A DNA stretch of 6,647 nt. Origin: an uncultured Lachnospiraceae bacterium. Lineage in GTDB: Bacteria; Bacillota; Clostridia; Lachnospirales; Lachnospiraceae. Of the stretch, positions 1 through 6,092 are shown piece by piece; the stretch's first letter is position 1; each line of letters begins with the position of its first letter. The stretch spans positions 1 to 6,647 of the forward strand of contig CACXFW010000249.1 of the NCBI GenBank assembly GCA_902767065.1, written 5' to 3'. The notes beneath the pieces were generated by a model. It did no database searches. It saw only the letters and a program-made list of their open reading frames with translations, and was not told the origin of the DNA. The translations under genes and the position numbers were made by a program.

Positions 1-722
1 ATCAGCACATTCTGGGTTCCCATCGCGTACGGCCCAAGCGTGTAAGCGTCAAAATAGCAGGTAATCCCTTCGCATCCCGCCGTCCAGATCATGTCGTCAA
101 GGGATTTTTCCTGAAAATAAGCTTCCGTGAGATCTTTCTCAACATCCGGGTATCTGCTTAAGACCTCTTCCTTCACTTTCTCCTTAAATGCGTCTTCCTC
201 CGCTACAAGCTCGCTGAGCTTCAACAGTTTTCCGCTCTCCGGATCATAATTCATTCCGGCATAACCGGAGTAACCATGCGCGCCCCCGAGATATCCGGAG
301 CGAACGCCAAGCAAAGAGACAATGTGCCGGTCGGCTCTGACGACATACCAGGTTTCCGCATCCGTAAACGTCCCGAAATACTCCGGATTCTCCTGGAACC
401 GCTCCTTCGCATCTTCCAGGATTTCCTGATAGTTCTCATGAAATTCTGTTTTTTTCTGGTCATTCAGCTCCTGCAGTGCATCCATAAGCTTCGGATATTG
501 ATCTGCGGTCTCTTTGTCCAGCGTAACCTGCGGGCAGCTTGTCTCAGCATAATTGCAATTTGCATCGTCGCACCACTCATACTCATAGATCTGACCCGTA
601 TAAAGCCGGATAGAGTCTCCCGCTGCGATGCCGGGTTCCTCTGCACAGGCAATCGATGCGGCCATTCCGGCGACAACCGCTGCAGACAGAACTGCAGAAA
701 TGATTTTGCTGTGTTTTTTCAT
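1..722 (-). CDS. Secreted DUF4163/DUF3298-type protein (3' end cut by the window)
   Basis: The open frame runs from ATG at 722 to the left edge without a stop, giving 240 codons. A ribosome binding site (AAAGGAAAG, about 6 bases before the ATG) fixes the start. Residues 1-27 form a signal peptide: MKKHSK, a hydrophobic alanine/valine stretch, then ACA before EEP, which suits signal peptidase I. SIAC is a poor lipobox, so a lipoprotein is less likely. Residues about 38-140 resemble the DUF4163 (PdaC N-terminal-like) region. Residues about 141-240 resemble DUF3298, with the characteristic GGAHG (146-150) followed by a 'NYDPESGKLLKLSELV' segment and 'YFDAYTLGPYAMGTQNV' near the edge. This domain pair occurs in extracytoplasmic proteins such as PdaC and the anti-sigma factor RsiV. 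No catalytic domain is visible in the part seen, so no enzyme activity is claimed. The mature part has cysteines at 51, 56, 63, 217 and 222. It lies 85 bases after the KtrA-like gene and may be read through from it or have its own promoter. Confidence 0.8.
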   Translation of the reverse strand, partial: MKKHSKIISAVLSAAVVAGMAASIACAEEPGIAAGDSIRLYTGQIYEYEWCDDANCNYAETSCPQVTLDKETADQYPKLMDALQELNDQKKTEFHENYQEILEDAKERFQENPEYFGTFTDAETWYVVRADRHIVSLLGVRSGYLGGAHGYSGYAGMNYDPESGKLLKLSELVAEEDAFKEKVKEEVLSRYPDVEKDLTEAYFQEKSLDDMIWTAGCEGITCYFDAYTLGPYAMGTQNVL

Positions 723-746
723 CTGATCTTTCCTTTCTTTTTTCGG

Positions 747-774
747 ATTCTCACCACTTCGTGTTCCTGGTCAA
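747..774 (-). promoter_or_regulatory. Weak candidate promoter before the secreted DUF3298-type gene
   Basis: On the minus strand TTGACC (774-769, five of six to the -35 consensus) is followed after 16 bases by GAGAAT (752-747, four of six to the -10 consensus). It would give a leader of roughly 20 bases that just includes the ribosome binding site. The match is weak and could be chance. Read-through from the upstream operon is the alternative. Confidence 0.22.
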
Positions 775-807
775 TGAAGGTCATAAGCCGTAACGCCTGT
801 CTTCATA

Positions 808-1326
808 TCACCCGTTTCCATACTTTTCCGCAATCCATGCGGCAGCCTGCTTCTCCGGATTAATCACCTCGTCAGCCCCGCTGCGCAGCAGCAGCTTTTC
901 CTGAATCTCGCTGTTCGCGCGTCCGATGACCCTGGCTGCGCCCAGCTCTTTCAGAAGAAACGTGGTCATCAGAGAGTTCTGAAAATCAGAGGCAATCGTC
1001 ACGAAGCACAGATCATAATCACTGACTCCAAGAGATTTCAAAAACTCCTCGTTCGTGCTGTCTCCAATCTGCGCGTCCGTGACGTAAGACTGGATCGCGT
1101 TGATCCGGTTCTCATCACTGTCGACTGCCATCACCTCGTATCCGATTTCTTCCATGCTTTTCGCAATCAGGGTTCCAAGATGGTTAACCCCAATCAGTAA
1201 TATTGATTTCACTTCTGCCTGATTCCTCCTCTTCCGCTCTATATGATCCGCCATGAGCCATTTCAGCCACTCAGTTCTATCTGCCATGATTCGTTTCTCT
1301 CCATATCGATCTTTCTCTGATTCCAT
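808..1326 (-). CDS. Short KtrA/TrkA-like protein with RCK_N domain only
   Basis: The 172-residue protein is related to the cytoplasmic regulatory subunits (KtrA/TrkA) that bind nucleotides and gate KtrB/TrkH K+ channels. Residues about 39-165 form a Rossmann-type RCK_N domain: SILLIGVNHLG at 41-51, AVDSDEN at 67-73 with D69 in the usual ribose-binding place, IGDST at 87-91, LLKELGA at 124-130 and GADEVINPEK at 150-159. Two things are odd. The glycine loop, usually GLGRFG, reads G46-V-N-H-L-G51, so the middle glycine and the arginine are replaced. The protein stops just after RCK_N, whereas full KtrA proteins of about 220 residues go on into an RCK_C domain; none is found downstream in any frame. 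The start is uncertain. ATG 1326 overlaps the ktrB-type stop as TAATG and suits coupling but has a poor ribosome binding site. ATG 1287 has GGAGAG nearby. GTG 1212 (VKSILLIG) matches where KtrA family proteins usually begin. The first 38 residues are charged and not part of the domain. Confidence 0.85.
   Translation of the reverse strand: MESEKDRYGEKRIMADRTEWLKWLMADHIERKRRNQAEVKSILLIGVNHLGTLIAKSMEEIGYEVMAVDSDENRINAIQSYVTDAQIGDSTNEEFLKSLGVSDYDLCFVTIASDFQNSLMTTFLLKELGAARVIGRANSEIQEKLLLRSGADEVINPEKQAAAWIAEKYGNG
1225..1230 (-). promoter_or_regulatory. Strong internal Shine-Dalgarno sequence ahead of a GTG codon
   Basis: AGGAGG on the minus strand stands 12 bases before GTG 1212-1210, the codon for the V of VKSILLIG, where KtrA-type proteins normally begin. 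The motif is close to ideal but the spacing is longer than usual. It either marks a shorter 134-residue form of the KtrA-like protein or is simply the Arg-Arg codon pair of the longer reading frame. Confidence 0.3.
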
Positions 1327-2657
1327 TATCCGACGATGATCTTTTCCACAGGCCGCCGTGATACCTCCGCCCTGCTGGAAATCGCGGCATACATCAGCGT
1401 CAGGCCGCCCGCTCGTCCGATAAACATCAAAACGACCAGGAGGATGTGCGAGAGCGGTCCAAGGGATGGCGTAATCCCCAGAGTCAGTCCAACCGTTCCT
1501 ACCGCAGAAGCAGTCTCAAACAGACACTCCTTCATAGGCAGTCCCTCCACCAGGCTGATTACCATCGCGAAGGACACCGCCAGAACAAAATAGGTCACGA
1601 ATAAGGCACAGGCACTCCTGATGACGCTCTCTTCGATTCTTTTTCCAAAGAGGTGGGTTTCCTTCTTTCTGCGGAACACGGATGACGCATTCGCAAGAAG
1701 CACCGCCAGAGTGGTTGTCTTCATGCCGCCGGCCGTCGAGCCGGGAGAGCCGCCGATCACCATCAGAATGATCATCAGGGCAATCCCGCTGTGTGTCATC
1801 TTCGTGAGATCCGCCGTGTTGAATCCGGCGGTTCTCGGCGTGATTGCCTGAAACAGCGACAGACTGATCCGATCCAGGAACGGAGCATCTGAAAACTCAA
1901 AGAAAAAATACACGATGGCCGGAACCGCAATCAGAACCGCTGTCGTCACAAGAATTACCTTACTCTGCAGCCGGTATTTTCTGACTCTCCTCCTGTTCCT
2001 GATGAAGTCCACCCAGGTATGAAACCCGATTCCCCCGAGAACAATCAGCAGGCAGACCGGCACAATCACAAATGGATTCCGGCTGAAGGCCGTCAGGGAA
2101 GAAAACTCTCCGCTGTGCGTTCCCATCAGGTCAAATCCGGCGTTGCAGAAAGCCGAAACAGAATGAAAGACAGCCATCCAGATCCCGGACAAGCCGAATT
2201 GAATGCAGAAAACCGGCATCAGGGCAGCCGCGCCAATCGCTTCTACCATGAATACTATCCGGATAATCATCCGCGCCATCTCCTGAACCCCGCCGACCTG
2301 AAATCCGGAGATGCTGTCCTCCACAAGGCTTTTCTCCCTGAGCGACAGTTTTTTCCCCGAAGCAGTCTCAATCGAAGCGGCAATCGTGACAACGCCTAGC
2401 CCGCCTGTCTGTATCAGAACCAGAATCACCGCCTGTCCGAACGGTGACCAGTAGGAAGCGGTATCCTTCATCACCAGTCCGGTAACGCATACGGCGGAGG
2501 TCGAGGTAAACAAGGCACAATCCAGGCTGGTCACCTCCCCGCTTCTGGCGGAAAACGGAAACATCAGTAGGATGGTTCCGATCAGGATGATCATGATAAA
2601 ACCCGATATGATAATCTGGAAGGTGGAAACCTTCTCTCTGAGCTTTGATTGTTTCAT
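1326..2657 (-). CDS. ktrB: KtrB/TrkH-family potassium uptake channel subunit
   Basis: This 443-residue integral membrane protein is the ion-translocating subunit of a Ktr-type K+ (possibly Na+-coupled) uptake system and normally works as a dimer on a ring of KtrA. All four membrane-pore-membrane repeats are present, each with its selectivity-filter glycine: SAVCVTGL (54-61, G60), SAFCNAGF (168-175, G174), TPRTAGFN (273-280, G278) and SAVGTVGL (384-391, G390). The loop GGSPGSTAGGMKTTT (302-316) is the small-residue gating region in the third repeat typical of KtrB/TrkH. Length fits KtrB (about 440-460) better than TrkH (about 480). The short N-terminus with FQIIISGF leading into the first helix is also usual. 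Near the end GRAGGLT (414-420) stands where many relatives have GR-V/I-GPLT. The ATG shares ATGA with the kinase stop, with GGAG 9 bases and AGGAG 2 bases upstream. The stop shares TAATG with the next gene. The pairing with a KtrA-like partner supports the call; the symbol is by family, not by close orthology. Confidence 0.93.
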   Translation of the reverse strand: MKQSKLREKVSTFQIIISGFIMIILIGTILLMFPFSARSGEVTSLDCALFTSTSAVCVTGLVMKDTASYWSPFGQAVILVLIQTGGLGVVTIAASIETASGKKLSLREKSLVEDSISGFQVGGVQEMARMIIRIVFMVEAIGAAALMPVFCIQFGLSGIWMAVFHSVSAFCNAGFDLMGTHSGEFSSLTAFSRNPFVIVPVCLLIVLGGIGFHTWVDFIRNRRRVRKYRLQSKVILVTTAVLIAVPAIVYFFFEFSDAPFLDRISLSLFQAITPRTAGFNTADLTKMTHSGIALMIILMVIGGSPGSTAGGMKTTTLAVLLANASSVFRRKKETHLFGKRIEESVIRSACALFVTYFVLAVSFAMVISLVEGLPMKECLFETASAVGTVGLTLGITPSLGPLSHILLVVLMFIGRAGGLTLMYAAISSRAEVSRRPVEKIIVG

Positions 2658-5600
2658 TTCTCCTGTCTCCGGCTGGTTGTCGATGACTCGTCAACAAGCA
2701 GCTTTTTCAGAGTTTCCATAATCGTCGGGATGTCATAAGGCTTAGCCAGATGTGAATTCATTCCGGCCTCCATTGCTGTCTTCTTATCCTCCTCAAAAGC
2801 ATTCGCCGTAACCGCCACAATAGGGATCTTCGCTTTCTGAGCGTCTTCCAGCGCACGGATCTGTCTTGCCGCCTCATATCCGTCCATCTTTGGCATCTGT
2901 ATATCCATCAGAATCATATCATAATAACCGGCGGGAAAGGATTTCATTTTTTCCACCGCCTCGGTGCCGTCACAGGCGATCTCAACCGTCAGCCCGACAT
3001 TCGTCAGAATCGCCTCCGCGATCATCTGATTCATCTCGTTGTCTTCAGCCAGCATAACACGTTTTCCGGTGAAATCCGGCATCGGTTCGCCCTTTTCCTC
3101 CTCTTCCTGTCTGCCCGGGGAAGACCGGAACGGCTCTGCCAGAACATTTCTCAGTTCCGACATAAACAGAGGCTTTGAGCAGAACGCTGTCACACCGGCC
3201 TCTTTCGCTTCCTCTTCAATGTCTGCCCAGTCATACGCCGTCAGGATAATAATCGGAGCACTGTCGCCGATCACCTTCCGGATTCTGCGCACCGCCTCAA
3301 TGCCGTTCAGATCCGGCATCAGCCAGTCGATAATATAGACCCGGAATTCATCCGCCTGATCCAGCGCCTCCCTGGCCCGGATCACAGCTTCCTTTCCATA
3401 GTTTGTCCAGTCAGGCCTCATTCCGATCTCCCTAAGCATGGAGCAGATGGAAAGGCAGGTGTTGATGTCGTCATCCGCCACAAGCGCGCGCAGCCCCTTC
3501 AGCTCCGGCATCGGTTCAAACTTCGTGGATCCTGTGCTGATCCTGCACGGAAGCTCCACGATAAACTCGCTGCCCTTTCCCTCTGACGAATGCACCGTAA
3601 TCACGCCGCCCATCATGTCGACGATATTCTTCGTAATCGCCATGCCAAGACCGGTTCCCTGGATGCCGCTGACCGTGCTCGTCTTTTCACGGGAGAAGGC
3701 TTCAAAGATGGTCTTCCTGAATTCCTCGCTCATTCCGATTCCATTATCCTTGATCCGGAACTCGAAGGTAGCAAGGCCTTCCGCAGGAGAGGGTTTCTCG
3801 ATCACCCGGAAGCTGACCGTACCACCCGCGGGAGTAAACTTGATCGCGTTGGACAGGATATTCAAAAGGATCTGGCTCAGACGAAGCTTGTCCGTAACGA
3901 TGTCTTCATGCGACACATCCTGCGTATCGATGAACAGCTCCAGCTGTTTGGACGCGATATCCGACTGAATAATCGCCCCCAGATCATGGATCACATCCGG
4001 AAGGTGGACATCCGATTCCTCGATGACGACCTTGCCGCTCTCGATCCGGCTCATATCCAGCACATCGTTGATCAGGGAAAGAAGATGCTGGCTGGAAACA
4101 GAGATTTTTCCAAGATAATCCTGCACCTGCTCCCTGTTGTCAATATGGGAAGCGGCCAGGGCGGTAAAGCCAACGATGGCGTTCATCGGCGTGCGGATAT
4201 CGTGGGACATGTTATTGAGGAAGATGGTCTTGGCGCGGTTTGCATGCTCCGCTGAAATCAGCGCGTCAGACAGCGCCTTCTGGTTCCGGGCCAGCTCGCT
4301 GTTTTTTGCCTCAAGTTCCCTTCGTGCCTGTTCTTTTTCCAGCACTTCCTTCCTCGTGCGGCGCACGTCCCTGACGAGCAGAAAGACGATGAACCCGGCA
4401 ATGGCCAGAATGACAAAGCCATACAGCACGATATGGTCCAGCAGCATATCCACGAAGCTGTAGGTATACAGTCCGCTGGTATACCGGTACGAAATATTCT
4501 GCGCAAAGTCGCCTCCCAGTATATTAATCCCTCGGTTCAGAAGCTTCAAAAGGCCTTCATTTCCGATCTCCACCCCGAAGCAGCGGGCATCGTTATAGCT
4601 GGTCTGGTACAGGGAAAGGCTTTCATACTTTCTGTTTCGCAGGATATCGTTTGCCCGAAGGCCGTTCAATGTAACGCATCCTGCTTTTCCGGCAAGCACT
4701 GCCGCGAGGCAATCCTCGCTTGACGGGTAAAATGTAATCTCGGCATGCGGATAGTTGGTCCGGACGAAATAATCCTGCATGCGGTTGTTTTCATTTACGG
4801 CAAAATGTTCTGTCGTTTTTTCACTGAATTCGCCCTTGTAAACCAGCTCCGCGGGTGCGGAAGAGACAGGGTTCGACAGATAGATTCCGTTCTCCTCCGA
4901 ATAATACAGCCCGCCGCCCACGGGAAAAGCCGCATCGATCTCCTCTGTCCGGATCCCGGCAACCATATCGTCATAGCTTGTGTACCCTCTGTAAGTAACC
5001 GTCATGTTCTGCATTCCAAGCGTCTTCAGGATCGCGGGAACCATGTCTTTGACAATGCCGGTCACTTCTCCCTGAGCGTCTGTACTGCTGTAAGGCAGAT
5101 AATGATCCAGATAGCCGACATTGAGCGTGTCATGGGTATCCATCCACTCCCGTTCGGACTTAGAGAAGGCTCTTGCCGTCACGCTGACCGAGTAATACTT
5201 TGCGCTCAGGGAATTCAGATAGTTCGGCTCTTCCGAGGCAAGCTGTGTCTGAGCGGAGTTTAACTCTTCCAGAAGATCCGGGCGATGGATATTCACGCAC
5301 AGATAATAATCCGATGTTCCGAAAACAGTCAGCACTTCCGCGTGATCCCTGCCGTGAGCGCCGTCGCTTTCCGCAGCAAGAACATCCACCTCATGAGAAT
5401 CAAAGGCATCAAACAGCTGCCCATAGTCAGAGAAGGGAATCACCTCGGCAGACACATGATGCTCCTCAAGATACTGATCCAGTACGCCGACCATCGCGCT
5501 GTCCAGCACAGCGATCCTTTTGCCGCCAAGCGTCGCAGGGTCGGTGGTGATGCTGTTGTCATCTGCGTGCTTGACCAGGAAATAGGATTCACTTCCCATG

Positions 5601-5971
5601 ATCTCCTTCGGATAACTGATCAGCGAAGATCGTTCCTGACGCCACGCAAGCCCTGCCAGCAGATCAATCTCTCCGTCCAGGAGCATCTGATAGAGATCTC
5701 CGAAGCCGCCGTACACGTATTCATATTTCCAGCCTGTGTATTCGGAAAGCTTTCGATAATACTCGTATGCATAGCCGGTTTTGACGGCGCCTTCCTCCGC
5801 GCCTTCCTGAAACACTTCATTCTCGTAGTAGCCTACCCGGACAGTCTTGGTTTCACTGTCCGCAAAGGCCGCGCAGGGCAGCATGACAGCCAGCAAAACG
5901 GCAGTCACCAGTACACAGGCTGTAAGCCAGTGGAAATATAGTCTGTGCTTTCTGTCCGGAATCAGGCTCAT
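2654..5971 (-). CDS. Membrane hybrid histidine kinase with two solute-binding sensor domains and two receivers
   Basis: This 1105-residue sensor has an N-terminal signal/anchor (about 12-37, AFA before DSE) and a first SBP_bac_3-type extracytoplasmic domain (about 42-266, from VRVGYYE through GEIDLLAG). A second follows (about 282-500, from LNVGYLD through EEIDAAFPVGG), then a transmembrane helix (512-533) and a charged coiled coil (535-580). The kinase core has HisKA with NNMSHDIRTPMNAIVGF and phospho-acceptor H590, and HATPase_c with N-box ILSNAIKF (N708), G1 KDNGIGM (741-747) and G2 GTGLGMAI (772-779). Receiver 1 has D833-D835, phospho-acceptor D882, T911 and K933. Receiver 2 has E976/D977, D1023, T1055 and K1077. 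All catalytic residues look intact. The layout recalls BvgS/EvgS, but there is no PAS domain before HisKA and no HPt domain after the receivers. The ligand is unknown; amino acids or other small solutes are usual for these domains. ATG 5971 is chosen because it has a good AAGGA site and begins a signal peptide. A longer frame from TTG 6064 would run through the promoter. The stop overlaps the ktrB-type gene as ATGA. Confidence 0.93.
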   Translation of the reverse strand: MSLIPDRKHRLYFHWLTACVLVTAVLLAVMLPCAAFADSETKTVRVGYYENEVFQEGAEEGAVKTGYAYEYYRKLSEYTGWKYEYVYGGFGDLYQMLLDGEIDLLAGLAWRQERSSLISYPKEIMGSESYFLVKHADDNSITTDPATLGGKRIAVLDSAMVGVLDQYLEEHHVSAEVIPFSDYGQLFDAFDSHEVDVLAAESDGAHGRDHAEVLTVFGTSDYYLCVNIHRPDLLEELNSAQTQLASEEPNYLNSLSAKYYSVSVTARAFSKSEREWMDTHDTLNVGYLDHYLPYSSTDAQGEVTGIVKDMVPAILKTLGMQNMTVTYRGYTSYDDMVAGIRTEEIDAAFPVGGGLYYSEENGIYLSNPVSSAPAELVYKGEFSEKTTEHFAVNENNRMQDYFVRTNYPHAEITFYPSSEDCLAAVLAGKAGCVTLNGLRANDILRNRKYESLSLYQTSYNDARCFGVEIGNEGLLKLLNRGINILGGDFAQNISYRYTSGLYTYSFVDMLLDHIVLYGFVILAIAGFIVFLLVRDVRRTRKEVLEKEQARRELEAKNSELARNQKALSDALISAEHANRAKTIFLNNMSHDIRTPMNAIVGFTALAASHIDNREQVQDYLGKISVSSQHLLSLINDVLDMSRIESGKVVIEESDVHLPDVIHDLGAIIQSDIASKQLELFIDTQDVSHEDIVTDKLRLSQILLNILSNAIKFTPAGGTVSFRVIEKPSPAEGLATFEFRIKDNGIGMSEEFRKTIFEAFSREKTSTVSGIQGTGLGMAITKNIVDMMGGVITVHSSEGKGSEFIVELPCRISTGSTKFEPMPELKGLRALVADDDINTCLSICSMLREIGMRPDWTNYGKEAVIRAREALDQADEFRVYIIDWLMPDLNGIEAVRRIRKVIGDSAPIIILTAYDWADIEEEAKEAGVTAFCSKPLFMSELRNVLAEPFRSSPGRQEEEEKGEPMPDFTGKRVMLAEDNEMNQMIAEAILTNVGLTVEIACDGTEAVEKMKSFPAGYYDMILMDIQMPKMDGYEAARQIRALEDAQKAKIPIVAVTANAFEEDKKTAMEAGMNSHLAKPYDIPTIMETLKKLLVDESSTTSRRQEK

Positions 5972-5977
5972 GATCTG

Positions 5978-5986
5978 TCCTTCCCT
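5978..5986 (-). promoter_or_regulatory. Ribosome binding site that fixes the kinase start
   Basis: AGGGAAGGA on the minus strand ends 6 bases before ATG 5971. It supports this ATG over the in-frame TTG at 6064, which would add 31 residues of no recognisable character in front of the signal peptide. Confidence 0.7.
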
Positions 5987-6017
5987 CTTAAAACACCAGA
6001 GCTGATCGAGCTCTTTC

Positions 6018-6031
6018 CTGATAGAGATCAG
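6018..6031 (-). promoter_or_regulatory. Small inverted repeat at the -10/start region, possible operator
   Basis: CTGAT-CTCT-ATCAG is a perfect 5-base inverted repeat with a 4-base spacer. It overlaps the last two bases of the proposed -10 box and covers the likely transcription start. That position suits a repressor site or a short 5' hairpin on the mRNA. A second repeat, GAGCT-CGATC-AGCTC, lies at 6013-5999. Both are short enough to arise by chance, and no known operator consensus is recognised. Confidence 0.25.
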
Positions 6032-6059
6032 TATAACATAACGTAAATTTGATTGTCCA
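6030..6059 (-). promoter_or_regulatory. Likely sigma-A type promoter of the kinase-ktrB-ktrA operon
   Basis: On the minus strand TGGACA (6059-6054, five of six to TTGACA) is separated by 18 bases from TATACT (6035-6030, five of six to TATAAT). A TG one base before the -10 box gives an extended -10. The surrounding bases are AT-rich compared with the flanking genes. Transcription would start near 6023, giving a leader of about 50 bases before ATG 5971. The place between two genes and just ahead of a three-gene coupled unit fits well. Confidence 0.6.
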
Positions 6060-6092
6060 TTCAACGCCTGTCCCGTTACAGTTCCTTACAGG

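Noticed and set aside
770..805. Eleven-codon open frame (MKTGVTAYDLH) in the gap after the KtrA-like gene
   Set aside because: Too short, no clear ribosome site, and no similarity to the missing RCK_C domain, so it is neither a supported gene nor a frameshifted remnant.
276..863. Plus-strand open frame of 195 codons across the left gene and the gap
   Set aside because: It is antisense to the signal-peptide gene and to the end of the KtrA-like gene, both supported by motifs and ribosome sites; its product resembles nothing.
2368..2697. Minus-strand frame overlapping the kinase/ktrB junction
   Set aside because: It is the shifted frame of the ktrB start region, rich in charged residues where the real frame encodes membrane helices.
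3590..4255. Long plus-strand open frame opposite the HisKA/HATPase part of the kinase
   Set aside because: It lies wholly antisense to a gene with intact catalytic motifs, shows no recognisable domain and has no convincing ribosome site; the codon use of the real gene explains the open frame.
5285..5941. Long plus-strand open frame opposite the first solute-binding domain
   Set aside because: Antisense shadow of a well-supported coding region with no family resemblance.
5972..6092. Riboswitch (for example the c-di-AMP ydaO type often found before ktr genes)
   Set aside because: The gap is only 121 bases, the leader after the proposed start is about 50 bases, and none of the expected conserved elements is visible.
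6065..6092. Possible terminator after the Nudix gene (CCTGT ... ACAGG)
   Set aside because: The stem is 5 base pairs around a 16-base loop with no run of T after it, so it does not qualify as an intrinsic terminator.
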